The notes beneath the pieces were generated by a model that searched no databases, was not told the origin of the DNA, and saw only the letters and a program-made list of their open reading frames with translations. Made by a program: the position numbers and the translations under genes. A DNA stretch of 64,000 bases from Saprospiraceae bacterium (GTDB lineage Bacteria > Bacteroidota > Bacteroidia > Chitinophagales > Saprospiraceae): positions 1 to 64,000 of the forward strand of contig JADJVK010000024.1 in NCBI GenBank assembly GCA_016710625.1, given 5' to 3'. Of the stretch, positions 17,297-26,686 are shown in pieces (position 1 is the stretch's first letter; the number at the start of each line of letters is the position of its first letter).

Positions 17297-20215
17297 ATGA
17301 AATGTACTTTATATAAAATATTCTTTTTTATTATTTTATTTGGTTGTAACTATAACGTTTTTGCTCAAGCAGATGCTGTCAGCGATGAAATAATTGTTAT
17401 GTTCAATAAACAGATTAATATAAATGAATGGTTGGGAATAAATGATAGAAGTAATAATGTAAAATCTTTATTAAAAACCAAAAAGTTTTTAGCTCCTCAA
17501 ATGAATACTTATTTGTTTCAAGTTGAAAATGCCAATTTAGATTTTATTATAAAAGAATTATTAAAATTACCTGAAATCCAATTTGCTCAAAAAAACCATT
17601 TCTTACAACAAAGAGATGTTATATCTAATGATACTTTCTTAAATAAACAATGGCAATGGATAAATAATGGCTCCATTACTGGCTCAACAGCAGATGCTGA
17701 TGTAGATGCTGAAAAGGCATGGGACATTACAACTGGAGGACTTACTTCAAGTGGCGACACTATTGTTGTTGCAGTAGTTGATGATGGAGCAAATCTTAGC
17801 CATCCTGATTTAAAAGAAAATTATTGGAAAAATTATAATGAAATACCTGGAAATGGGATAGACGATGATGGTAATGGCTACATTGACGATTACAATGGCT
17901 GGAATACTGTTTCGGATAATGATAATGTCGGTTCAGGAAACCATGGAGTGAGTGTTGCAGGAATGATTGGGGCAAAAGGAAATAACAAACTTGGTGTTAC
18001 TGGTATTAACTGGAATGTAAAAATTTTGACAGTAAAGTATAATAGTAATTTGACTGAGTCAAATGTTATAGAATCTTATTCTTATGTGTTGAAACAAAGA
18101 ACTTTATACAATGAAACAAATGGCAAAAAAGGTGCTTTTGTAGTAGCATGTAATTCTTCTTGGGGAATTGATAAAGGTAAACCTGAAAATTCACCCATTT
18201 GGTGTGCCTTTTATGACACCATGGGAGTTCATGGTATTTTAAGTGTTGGTGCTACTGCAAATCAAAATTACAATATTGATGTGGATGGAGATTTGCCAAC
18301 TGCCTGTTCTAGTGAATATTTAATTGCTGTAACATCTTCAACTTATGCGGATAAAAAAGCAACAGCTGGCTATGGAAAAGTCACCATAGATGTTGCTTCC
18401 CCAGGGAATCAAATTTATACAACAAGTTCAGCTTCTTATACAAATACAAGTGGAACTTCATTTGCAACACCTTTGGTTAGTGGACTAGTTGGGCTTTTAT
18501 ATTCCGCACCATGTAGTAATTTACCTACTTTATATAAAAAGTCTCCATTAGATGCTGCCAAATATGTCAGAGATGCCATTTTTAATGGCATTGATGTATT
18601 GCCAGCTTTTAAAGATTTAACAAAATATGGCGGAAGAGTAAATGCTTATAATAGTTTGTTATCGTTGTTGTCAAATTGTGGCTCATGCCCAAAACCAGTT
18701 GGTTATAATGTGAGCAATATTTTGGACACTTCTGCAACTATTAATTGGGTGAGTTTAGGACAAAACCAATCTTTTAATATTGTTTACAAACCAGCAACAA
18801 GATCAAACTGGGACACTATTCGAAATGTTTCTTTACCCTTAAACTTAAATAAATTATTGCCTTGTACCAATTATGAGTACAAAATTTTTACTTTATGTAC
18901 TGATACTATACTTGGTTTTGGTGCATTACAAACATTTAAAACAGATGGATGTTGCCTAGCTCCAACCAACTTAAGTGCAGTAATTAGAAATGATTCTACA
19001 GCATTGTTTATTTGGGACAAAGTTTTGGCATCTAAAAATTATGAAATTAAAGTCAAAAATCTTGCTACGGGAGAAGTGATTGTGAAAAATGTAAATTCTA
19101 CAAACCTTCAAATCTCAAATTTAAAGCCTTGCTCTACTTATGAATTTACAGTTGGTTCAGCATGTAATGATTCTACATTGGTAATTTCAGAAACAAAAAC
19201 ATTCAAAACTACAGGATGTGGAGCATGTACGGATTTGACCTATTGCACAAATAATGGTGGTGCCACAAATCTGGAATATATCGAATCAGTCGAGTTGAAT
19301 ACTTTGAAAAATATTTCTGGAGACAATGGCGGCTATTCTTATTTTGCGGATAAAACGACAGATTTGAATTGGTTGTACAAATATAATCTTATTTTAACTC
19401 CTGGCTTTTCGCAGTCAACATCGAATGAAGTTTTTAAAGCTTGGATTGATTATAATCAAGATGGTGCCTTTTCAAAAGATGAAATTATAATTACTCCAAA
19501 ACAAACAAAAGTTCCAATTACTTACGAATTTTATGTTCCTAAAACAGCGAAGCCAGGGATTACTAGATTAAGAATTCAAATGAGATATTCATCAGATACA
19601 ACTTTTGATGCTTGCCAAGCCTTTAATTATGGTGAAGTAGAAGATTATTGTGTAAATATTGTACCTATAGTGATTTGTCAGTCCATCAAGAATTTGAAAG
19701 TTGAAAAGACTGTGCAAAATAAAGATTATTTATCTTGGGATAATGAAATTACAGCTGATAATTATATTATTGAATATAAGAAAAAATCTGAAACTAACTG
19801 GACAATGGTTAATGGGGGAAATATAAATAATTATACTTTAACTGGTTTGGATACTTGTACAGATTACAATGTCCGGGTTTATTCCAATTGTAATGGTACG
19901 ATAACTAATTATAGTGAAGAAGTCAGTTTTAAAACACTATGTACGAATAATGTAAGTGATTTAGATAAGGATAGGGTAGAGTTATTGGTTTCTCCAAATC
20001 CATTTGAGAATGACTTTCAAGTTATATTGAATAATTGGAATAATGATTGGAAGTTTTTAATGTATGATATAACAGGAAAGAAATTAGTAGAACAAAAGTA
20101 TAGTCAAACTACCAAAAATGTTTCAATAAATGCTGCTGAGTTTGCATCTGGGGTCTATCTATGTAAAGTTATTCTTGGAAACAATGTAATTACCAATAGA
20201 ATTGTAAAAGAATAA
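17297..20215 (+). CDS. Secreted subtilisin-like (S8) protease with FN3, GEVED and T9SS sorting domains
   Basis: The true ATG is at 17297 (MKCTLYKIFFFIILFGCNYNVFAQ, signal peptide). Numbering from a TTG three codons earlier, the S8 triad is D165 or D166 (VAVVDDGANLSHPDL), H219 (GSGNHGVSVAG) and S391 (TSGTSFATPLVSG), with N289 as the oxyanion residue. A short N-terminal domain (about 30-110) resembles an inhibitory propeptide. After the catalytic domain come two fibronectin type III-like modules (about 465-640), a GEVED module with its Ca-binding-like DYNQDGAFSKDE (about 650-790) and a third FN3-like module. The end is a type A T9SS sorting domain (SPNPFENDFQV.. to NRIVKE). The protein would be exported through Sec and then the T9SS to the cell surface or medium, where it digests protein. 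About 972 residues. Confidence 0.92.
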   Translation: MKCTLYKIFFFIILFGCNYNVFAQADAVSDEIIVMFNKQININEWLGINDRSNNVKSLLKTKKFLAPQMNTYLFQVENANLDFIIKELLKLPEIQFAQKNHFLQQRDVISNDTFLNKQWQWINNGSITGSTADADVDAEKAWDITTGGLTSSGDTIVVAVVDDGANLSHPDLKENYWKNYNEIPGNGIDDDGNGYIDDYNGWNTVSDNDNVGSGNHGVSVAGMIGAKGNNKLGVTGINWNVKILTVKYNSNLTESNVIESYSYVLKQRTLYNETNGKKGAFVVACNSSWGIDKGKPENSPIWCAFYDTMGVHGILSVGATANQNYNIDVDGDLPTACSSEYLIAVTSSTYADKKATAGYGKVTIDVASPGNQIYTTSSASYTNTSGTSFATPLVSGLVGLLYSAPCSNLPTLYKKSPLDAAKYVRDAIFNGIDVLPAFKDLTKYGGRVNAYNSLLSLLSNCGSCPKPVGYNVSNILDTSATINWVSLGQNQSFNIVYKPATRSNWDTIRNVSLPLNLNKLLPCTNYEYKIFTLCTDTILGFGALQTFKTDGCCLAPTNLSAVIRNDSTALFIWDKVLASKNYEIKVKNLATGEVIVKNVNSTNLQISNLKPCSTYEFTVGSACNDSTLVISETKTFKTTGCGACTDLTYCTNNGGATNLEYIESVELNTLKNISGDNGGYSYFADKTTDLNWLYKYNLILTPGFSQSTSNEVFKAWIDYNQDGAFSKDEIIITPKQTKVPITYEFYVPKTAKPGITRLRIQMRYSSDTTFDACQAFNYGEVEDYCVNIVPIVICQSIKNLKVEKTVQNKDYLSWDNEITADNYIIEYKKKSETNWTMVNGGNINNYTLTGLDTCTDYNVRVYSNCNGTITNYSEEVSFKTLCTNNVSDLDKDRVELLVSPNPFENDFQVILNNWNNDWKFLMYDITGKKLVEQKYSQTTKNVSINAAEFASGVYLCKVILGNNVITNRIVKE

Positions 20216-20286
20216 AAATAGTTTTGAACTTTTTTGATTTGATTGTGTTTAGAATTTATCTTAGTTAATTAAAAAATAAAATTAGT

Positions 20287-20607
20287 ATGGCATTTGAATT
20301 TACAGATGTTAATTTTCAAGAAACAGCATTATCAGAAAATACTGTTGCTGTTGTTGATTTTTGGGCAGAATGGTGTGGACCATGTAGAGCAATTACTCCT
20401 ATTATTGAAGAATTAGCTTCAGAATACGGTGAAAAAGTAAAAGTTGGAAAACTAAATGTGGATAACAACCCTGAAGTTTCGATGAAATATGGTGTAAGAA
20501 GTATTCCTACCATTTTGATATTGAAAAATGGTGAAGTGGTTGACAAACATGTTGGCATGACTTCCAAAAAAGTATTGACTGACAAAATCAATGCTCACTT
20601 ATCTTAA
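20287..20607 (+). CDS. trxA: Thioredoxin
   Basis: A 106-residue single-domain thioredoxin of normal length. The redox site WCGPC is at residues 29-33 (C30, C33), preceded by AVVDFWAE, and the cis-Pro motif SIPTILI is at about residue 75. It has no signal peptide, so it acts in the cytoplasm as a general disulfide reductase. A strong terminator follows 20 bases downstream. Confidence 0.97.
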   Translation: MAFEFTDVNFQETALSENTVAVVDFWAEWCGPCRAITPIIEELASEYGEKVKVGKLNVDNNPEVSMKYGVRSIPTILILKNGEVVDKHVGMTSKKVLTDKINAHLS

Positions 20608-20627
20608 AATATTAAATAAAATTATAT

Positions 20628-20666
20628 AAAATGCTAATCTGAACCTTCAGGTTAGCATTTTTTTTA
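20628..20666 (+). terminator. Intrinsic terminator of trxA
   Basis: A 16-bp stem (20628-20643 with 20646-20661, one G-U pair), a minimal CC loop and a run of T. It separates trxA from the carbonic anhydrase gene. Confidence 0.85.
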
Positions 20667-20681
20667 TTTTAAAATTGAATT

Positions 20682-21308
20682 ATGAATTTCGACTTAATTT
20701 TTGAAAAAAATAAGAAATGGATAGCTGAAAAATTGGAAATTGACCCAAGCTATTTCGAAAAACTATCCAAAGGTCAAAAACCTGAAATTTTATATATTGG
20801 CTGTTCGGATAGTCGAGTAACAGCAGAAGATATTTTAGGTGCCAACCCAGGTGAGATTTTCATCCATCGTAATATTGCCAACATGGTCATTTCAATTGAT
20901 TTGAATGTCATGTCTGTTATCAATTATGCGGTTCGACATCTGAAAGTAAAACATATAGTAGTTTGTGGACATTATGAATGTGGCGGTGTCAGAGCTTCTT
21001 TAGAGTCAGTGGATTTAGGTCTATTGAATCCATGGCTCAGAAACATCCGAGATGTATATAGATTACATTATCAAGAGTTGGATGCTATTGAAGATAATCA
21101 AAAGAGATTCAATCGTTTAGTGGAGTTGAATGTGCAAGAACAATGTATGAATTTAATCAAAACTGCCGCTGTACAAGAAGCATATAAGGAAAGAGTGTTG
21201 ACGGTTCATGGCTGGGTTTTTGATATTTACTCAGGAAAAATTGTAGATTTAAAAATAGATTTTCCTGCTATTTTGAGTGAAATCATGAAAATATATAAGC
21301 TCATTTAA
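20682..21308 (+). CDS. Beta-class carbonic anhydrase
   Basis: A 208-residue beta-carbonic anhydrase. The zinc ligands are visible: C41 with the D43-R45 dyad in GCSDSRV, then H97 and C100 in VVCGHYECGGV. There is no signal peptide. The enzyme interconverts CO2 and bicarbonate in the cytoplasm and supplies bicarbonate to carboxylases. It is convergent with dnaK, sharing the terminator at 21318-21349. Confidence 0.95.
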   Translation: MNFDLIFEKNKKWIAEKLEIDPSYFEKLSKGQKPEILYIGCSDSRVTAEDILGANPGEIFIHRNIANMVISIDLNVMSVINYAVRHLKVKHIVVCGHYECGGVRASLESVDLGLLNPWLRNIRDVYRLHYQELDAIEDNQKRFNRLVELNVQEQCMNLIKTAAVQEAYKERVLTVHGWVFDIYSGKIVDLKIDFPAILSEIMKIYKLI

Positions 21309-21317
21309 ATCAAAAAA

Positions 21318-21349
21318 AAATCCGAATGGCAATAAAGTCATCCGGATTT
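21318..21349. terminator. Bidirectional terminator between carbonic anhydrase and dnaK
   Basis: A 13-position stem (21318-21330 with 21337-21349) with one mismatch and one G-U. It has an A run before and a T run after, so it can stop both converging transcripts. Confidence 0.75.
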
Positions 21350-21371
21350 TTAATTATTATATCAACTTTTT

Positions 21372-23285
21372 TTATTTCTTCGTTTCATCAACTTCTTCAT
21401 ATTCAACATCTGCAATATTGTCATTGCTGTTGTTGTTTTGATGGTTAGTTGATTCTTGATCTTCTGTTGGAGCACCACCTTGTTGCCCATTTTGATAAAG
21501 ATTTTGACTAGCTTCTTGGAAAGCATTGGTTAATGCAGTTGAAGCAGCTTCTATTTTATCAAAATCATTATTTTTATGTGCCTCTTTCAATTCTTCCAAA
21601 TGTTGTTCTACTTTTGCTTTAGCATCTGCAGGTAATTTATCTCCAAATTCCTTCAATTGCTTTTCAGTTTGGAATATTAAACTATCTGCCATGTTTAATT
21701 TCTCAACATTTTCTCTAGTTTTCTTGTCGCTATCTGCATTTGCAGCAGCTTCCGCTTTCATCTTTTCGATTTCTTCTTTGCTCAAACCAGTAGAAGCTTC
21801 GATTCTAATATTTTGTTTTTTACCCGTTCCTTTCTCTAAAGCTGATACATTCAAGATTCCATTTGCATCCATATCGAAAGTCACTTCCACTTGTGGAACA
21901 CCTCTTGGAGCAGGTGGAATTCCATCTAAGATGAATCTACCAACCGTTCTATTATCTCTTGCCATCGGTCTTTCCCCTTGTAGGATATGAATCTCTACTG
22001 ATGGTTGATTATCTGTAGCTGTTGAATAAACTTTAGACTTTTTAGTTGGGATAGTAGAGTTAGCTTCGATTACTACATCATAGATTCCACCCATTGTCTC
22101 AATTCCCATAGATAATGGTGTAACATCTAATAACAATACATCTTTGATATCACCGCTTAAAACGCCACCTTGAATAGCTGCACCAATCGCAACAACTTCA
22201 TCAGGATTTACTGATTTATTTGGTTTTTTGCCAAAAAAGTCTTCTACAGCTTGTTGAATTCTTGGAATTCTAGTAGAACCACCCACTAAAATAACTTCAT
22301 CAATTTCGTTAGCAGAAATTCCAGCATCTTTAATTGCAAGTCTGCAAGGCTCTAAAGTTCTTTTTACTAACTCATCAGATAACTGCTCAAATTTTGATCT
22401 TGTTAATTTTACCACTAAGTGTTTCGGAACTCCATCAACAGCAGTGATATAAGGAAGATTTACTTCAGTCTCAGCAGAAGATGATAATTCAATCTTAGCT
22501 TTTTCCGCAGCATCCTTTAATCTTTGTAATGCCATTGGGTCTTTTCTCAAATCAATATTTTCTTGAGATTTGAAAGTGTCAGCCAACCAGTTGATGATCA
22601 CTGCATCAAAATCGTCTCCACCTAAGTGAGTATCACCATTTGTAGATTTTACTTCAAAAACTCCATCTCCTAATTCTAATATGGAAATATCGAAAGTACC
22701 ACCACCCAAGTCATAGACTGCAACAGTCATATCTTTGTTTCTCTTGTCCATACCGTATGCTAAAGCAGCAGCAGTTGGCTCATTGATAATCCTTTTGATA
22801 TGTAATCCTGCAATTTCTCCAGCTTCTTTTGTTGCTTGACGTTGAGAATCATTGAAATAAGCAGGAACAGTTACTACTGCTTCAGTTACTTCATGTCCTA
22901 AAAAGTCCTCAGCAGTTTTCTTCATTTTTTGAAGTACCATTGCTGAAATTTCTTGTGGAGTATAAGGTCTTCCGTCTATATTTACTTTTACTGTATTATT
23001 GTCTCCTTTTTCTACAACATAAGATGATAGACCAGTTTCTTTATCTACTTCACTGTATCTATGTCCCATATATCGCTTAATTGAAGCAATTGTTCTTTTG
23101 GGATTTGTAATCGCCTGACGTTTTGCAGGATCACCTACTTTACGATCACCATTATCTAAAAATGCTACAATTGAGGGGGTTGTTCTTCTGCCTTCATCAT
23201 TGGCAATTACTACTGGTTCATTTCCTTCCATTACAGCTACACATGAATTCGTAGTTCCTAAGTCAATTCCTATTATTTTACCCAT
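21372..23285 (-). CDS. dnaK: Molecular chaperone DnaK (Hsp70)
   Basis: A 637-residue Hsp70 of normal length. The ATPase signatures IGIDLGTTNSCVAVMEG (N-terminus), VYDLGGGTFDISILELG and VILVGGSTRIPRIQQ are all present. The substrate-binding domain follows the VLLLDVTPLSMGIET linker, and the C-terminus ends in the acidic DVEYEEVDETKK tail. It folds and protects cytoplasmic proteins with DnaJ and GrpE, which are not in this window. The gene appears monocistronic. No CIRCE-type inverted repeat was seen in the roughly 220 bases upstream. Confidence 0.98.
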   Translation of the reverse strand: MGKIIGIDLGTTNSCVAVMEGNEPVVIANDEGRRTTPSIVAFLDNGDRKVGDPAKRQAITNPKRTIASIKRYMGHRYSEVDKETGLSSYVVEKGDNNTVKVNIDGRPYTPQEISAMVLQKMKKTAEDFLGHEVTEAVVTVPAYFNDSQRQATKEAGEIAGLHIKRIINEPTAAALAYGMDKRNKDMTVAVYDLGGGTFDISILELGDGVFEVKSTNGDTHLGGDDFDAVIINWLADTFKSQENIDLRKDPMALQRLKDAAEKAKIELSSSAETEVNLPYITAVDGVPKHLVVKLTRSKFEQLSDELVKRTLEPCRLAIKDAGISANEIDEVILVGGSTRIPRIQQAVEDFFGKKPNKSVNPDEVVAIGAAIQGGVLSGDIKDVLLLDVTPLSMGIETMGGIYDVVIEANSTIPTKKSKVYSTATDNQPSVEIHILQGERPMARDNRTVGRFILDGIPPAPRGVPQVEVTFDMDANGILNVSALEKGTGKKQNIRIEASTGLSKEEIEKMKAEAAANADSDKKTRENVEKLNMADSLIFQTEKQLKEFGDKLPADAKAKVEQHLEELKEAHKNNDFDKIEAASTALTNAFQEASQNLYQNGQQGGAPTEDQESTNHQNNNSNDNIADVEYEEVDETKK

Positions 23286-23502
23286 TTTAGTTATATATAA
23301 ATTTTATTTAATTAATTTAATACAAGCTATATAACAATTGGAATGCCAACCCATTTTTTGATTTTTCAATTGACTTTTTTGCAGATAAAAGGCAGATTTT
23401 ATTGAAAATTATAATAAAAATGGCAGAGCTGGGTGACAAAAAGACATGAGATTTCCGAAACGTCTAAATTTGATAATTACTATAAAGTTTAGGAATTTAG
23501 AA

Positions 23503-23709
23503 TTATTCCTCAGTTTTAATACTGGTTGCATAAGAAATAAGAAGACCAAGGCAAATCATACAAATTCTAATGATTAGTCCAGTAAGTCCTCCAAACGAAT
23601 CAACCCAAGTTAGAAAAGTGAAATTTATACCTGTTAGTAAGAACACAAAAGATAACATTCCAAAAATAAAAAGAAAAAAGCCTATAAATCTGAATATATT
23701 CTTTGCCAT
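23503..23709 (-). CDS. Small membrane protein of unknown function
   Basis: A 68-residue protein with two predicted membrane helices (IGFFLFIFGMLSFVFLLTG and LTGLIIRICMICLGLLISYA), separated by a short loop with a Gly-Gly, and a charged KTEE tail. The start is ATG at 23709. I do not recognise a family. It lies between dnaK and a divergent HMG-CoA lyase gene. Confidence 0.6.
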   Translation of the reverse strand: MAKNIFRFIGFFLFIFGMLSFVFLLTGINFTFLTWVDSFGGLTGLIIRICMICLGLLISYATSIKTEE

Positions 23710-23841
23710 TAAGCAGATATTTTTCGTAAAATTAATTCAAAATTAAATTAAATCATGTTTTTTTTGAAATATTCTGATAAAACATGTTTCTATAGATAGT
23801 TTCAAAATAATATTATATAAATTTGTTGAATATTTTAGCAA

Positions 23842-24690
23842 ATGTTAAAAATTATAGAGTGTCCTAGAGATGCGATGCAAGGTATCAAAGATTTTATTGA
23901 TACCGACCATAAAATAGCCTATATCAATCAATTGTTGAAAGTTGGTTTTGATACTTTAGATGCAGGGAGTTTTGTGTCTGCTAAAGCTATTCCTCAAATG
24001 CAAGATTCAGAAATTGTTTTTGAAAAAATAGATTGGAAAAACTCAAAAACAAAGTTGTTAGCAATTGTTGCGAATGCAAGAGGAGCTGAAACTGCCACTA
24101 AATTCGAACAAATAAGATATATCGGCTATCCATTTTCAATATCTGAGACATTTCAAATACGAAATACGAATGCTACCATAGAAGAATCTTTGGATAGGAC
24201 AAAACAAATTATTCAACTCTGTAATGAGTATGGCAAAGAGCCAGTGATTTATATTTCAATGGGTTTTGGAAATCCATATGGTGATGAGTGGAATGCTTCC
24301 ATTGTAATGAAATGGTGTGAAAGATTAATAGAACTTGGAGTGAAGATAATTTCATTATCTGACACAATTGGGGTTTCCAATCCAGATTCCATTTCTTATC
24401 TTTTCAATTATTTAATCCCGAAATTTCCAACCATTGAATTTGGTGCTCATCTTCATACTCAACCAACAAATTGGTTAGAAAAAGTGGATGCAGCTTATAA
24501 AAGTGGCTGCCGAAGATTTGATGGAGCATTGAAGGGCTATGGTGGATGCCCGATGGCAAAAGATGACTTGACTGGAAACATGCCAACAGAAAATATGATT
24601 ATGTATTTTAATGCAAATAATATATCCAACACTATAAATGTGGACGAATTGAATAAATCCTTATTACTATCTAGTCAAATATTTCACTAA
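23842..24690 (+). CDS. mvaB: Hydroxymethylglutaryl-CoA lyase
   Basis: A 282-residue HMGL-like TIM-barrel protein. Catalytic and metal residues are present: R9-D10 (IECPRDAMQG), H203 and H205 (GAHLHTQP) and C236 in the flexible loop GYGGCPMAKDDLTGN. A SLSDTIG strand motif is at 171-177. It cleaves HMG-CoA to acetoacetate and acetyl-CoA, the last step of leucine breakdown. The N-terminus is shorter than in many homologues (it starts at the first strand). No other leucine-degradation genes are adjacent. Confidence 0.93.
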   Translation: MLKIIECPRDAMQGIKDFIDTDHKIAYINQLLKVGFDTLDAGSFVSAKAIPQMQDSEIVFEKIDWKNSKTKLLAIVANARGAETATKFEQIRYIGYPFSISETFQIRNTNATIEESLDRTKQIIQLCNEYGKEPVIYISMGFGNPYGDEWNASIVMKWCERLIELGVKIISLSDTIGVSNPDSISYLFNYLIPKFPTIEFGAHLHTQPTNWLEKVDAAYKSGCRRFDGALKGYGGCPMAKDDLTGNMPTENMIMYFNANNISNTINVDELNKSLLLSSQIFH

Positions 24691-24742
24691 TATTGCCACA
24701 TTACTTATTTTTGCTTCAAAATAATTAAAATAATAACTATAA

Positions 24743-25342
24743 ATGAACAATTTAACGAAGTTAACGATCATTTCAATGATTTCTTTGGGGCTTTTTGCAT
24801 GTCAACAAAAGAAAACCCAAGACACAACTGCTACTCCAACTCCAACTACTGATACCAAAACAGTAAGTAACGAAAAAGGCAAAATTGTCTATGTGAATAT
24901 TGATTCTTTAATGGAAAAATATAATTTTTATCAAGATTCAAAAAATAATTTGGAGGGTCAAATTAAAAATATGCAGAAAGAAGTGGAAGAAAGAGCTACT
25001 TCCATCCAAAAAGAATATGTGGGTTACCAACAGAAAGGTGACAATATGACCCCTGTGGAAATGCAAGCTGCACAAAAAAGCTTAGCTGCAAAAGAACAAA
25101 GTTTAAATGCATACAAAGCAAAGATTGAGGAAAGTATAATGAAGCAACAGCAGCAATTAGACAAAATATTAAAAGATAAGATTAATGTTTATTTAGCAAA
25201 AAAAGCGGAAGATCATGGTTACGATTACATTTTGTCTTATACTTCAGCAGGTATTGGGATGTTATATGGTAATAAAAATTTGGATATCACGAATGAAGTG
25301 ATAACTGAATTGAATGATTTATACAAAAGTGAGAAGAAATAA
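24743..25342 (+). CDS. OmpH/Skp-family periplasmic chaperone-like lipoprotein
   Basis: A 199-residue protein. It starts with a lipoprotein signal peptide ending in the lipobox LFAC (C20). A Thr/Pro-rich linker follows, then KGKIVYVNIDSLMEKYNFYQD, the typical Skp strand. A long coiled coil (about 65-145, rich in Lys, Glu and Gln) leads to the C-terminal strand of the Skp fold. Skp proteins carry unfolded outer-membrane proteins across the periplasm. The lipid anchor is common in Bacteroidota members. It lies 52 bases after the HMG-CoA lyase gene. Confidence 0.88.
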   Translation: MNNLTKLTIISMISLGLFACQQKKTQDTTATPTPTTDTKTVSNEKGKIVYVNIDSLMEKYNFYQDSKNNLEGQIKNMQKEVEERATSIQKEYVGYQQKGDNMTPVEMQAAQKSLAAKEQSLNAYKAKIEESIMKQQQQLDKILKDKINVYLAKKAEDHGYDYILSYTSAGIGMLYGNKNLDITNEVITELNDLYKSEKK

Positions 25343-25469
25343 TTATTAAATATGCTTATTTTTTAATCAAAATAGGTAAAAATCATTTAAAAATATTGAA
25401 ATGAGTTGTCACAAATAAAAAATAGTTGTATATTTGTGAAACTATAATAAAATTTAATTGATTTTGTTG

Positions 25470-25505
25470 AAAAAAGGTAGCTTGTTGAGATAAGTTACCT
25501 TTTTT
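25470..25505. terminator. Bidirectional terminator between skp-like and DUF1015 genes
   Basis: A 14-bp stem (25470-25483 with 25492-25505, one G-U) with A-rich and T-rich flanks. It lies between converging genes and its right arm reaches the stop codon of the DUF1015 gene. Confidence 0.75.
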
Positions 25506-26565
25506 AGTATTCATAAATGATCAATCCATTTCTAATTCTTGGATAAAACCAAGTTGATTTTGGAGGCATTTCAATATCCTCATCAGAAACAATTTGAAAA
25601 TCTTTTATACTCAATGGATGTAATAAGAAAAATATTTCATCCTTTTTGATTTTCTTTTCAAATGCAACAATATTTACATTTCCTTCTATATATTGGATTC
25701 TCTTGTCATTTTTGAAATCAGTGATGCCAAAAATATTTAGCAAAATTTCATTATTTAAGATTTCTGTATCTAAAATTACTTTATGGTGAAGATATTTTTC
25801 AAGAATTTCAGGTTTCCATTTTGCAGCATACCACTTTTTCTTATAAAATAAGATAAACTCATTATTGTATTTAGTAGCCTCAGCCTCTGATATTTCGTCC
25901 AAATCGATATAGTCTAATAGTTTCTTTTTTAGATTTTTCACTTGATGAGCATCGATTAATCGATGATATCCTTTAATTTCTAATTGTGAAAAGTCGAATA
26001 AAACGACAGGAATATGAGCATGATTTGTCAGTTTTGTTTTTTCATATAATGAGTTGCCAGTAAACATACGATGATGTCCATCCGCAATGTATAAATGACT
26101 GATTTCTTCAATTAATTGAGTCAACTTATTCGATTCAGCAAACCAAAAGGTATGGGTTTCATCATTTATATAACATTGATAGAAAAGGTTTTCTGAAAGT
26201 TTTAGTTTTTCTAATAAGATGGAAAGTTCATCTAATTTTGGATAAGTCAAAAGAATGGGTTTTACAACTGCCATTCTTTCTTTAAATAGTCTCAAATGTT
26301 CTGTTTCTTTATGAGCTAAAGTTTGTTCATGTTTTTTTATAATCCCATTTTGATAATCTTTAAAGGATGCTAAACCAATGATTCCTGTATATTTGTTATT
26401 TTCGTGTGAAATTTCATAAATAAAAAGGCTTTCTTTGTCGTTTAAATGGAAGTAATTATTGCTTTTTAAATTCGGATAAGTTTCACGAACTAAATCTGAA
26501 AAGTTATCAGATAATTTGGCAACATTCAAATTTGGATAAACAGCTTTGAAAGGCAATAATTCCAT
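25504..26565 (-). CDS. DUF1015 family protein
   Basis: A 353-residue protein with the hallmarks of DUF1015: an N-terminal PFKAVYPN segment, IGLASFKDYQNGIIKKHEQTLAHKETEHLRLF (about 80-115) and the conserved YIADGHHRMFTGN (about 165-177), which resembles the ParB/sulfiredoxin-like GxHR site. The family is often encoded near serine-biosynthesis genes in Bacteroidota, and ParB-like kinases of free serine are distant relatives. No ser genes are nearby here. ATP-dependent phosphotransfer is only a suggestion. The start is ATG at 26565. Confidence 0.85.
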   Translation of the reverse strand: MELLPFKAVYPNLNVAKLSDNFSDLVRETYPNLKSNNYFHLNDKESLFIYEISHENNKYTGIIGLASFKDYQNGIIKKHEQTLAHKETEHLRLFKERMAVVKPILLTYPKLDELSILLEKLKLSENLFYQCYINDETHTFWFAESNKLTQLIEEISHLYIADGHHRMFTGNSLYEKTKLTNHAHIPVVLFDFSQLEIKGYHRLIDAHQVKNLKKKLLDYIDLDEISEAEATKYNNEFILFYKKKWYAAKWKPEILEKYLHHKVILDTEILNNEILLNIFGITDFKNDKRIQYIEGNVNIVAFEKKIKKDEIFFLLHPLSIKDFQIVSDEDIEMPPKSTWFYPRIRNGLIIYEY

Positions 26566-26686
26566 AAAATCATAAATTTATGACAATATACATAAATAAA
26601 TTATCTGAGCAATAAAAACGTTTTTAAAATATAAATTTTCATTAAAGTTATCAAATCAAAAGGGAAGAGCTGCTGCTCTAGTCCTA

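Noticed and set aside
23286..23502. CIRCE or heat-shock operator upstream of dnaK
   Set aside because: No inverted repeat of the expected form was found in the gap.
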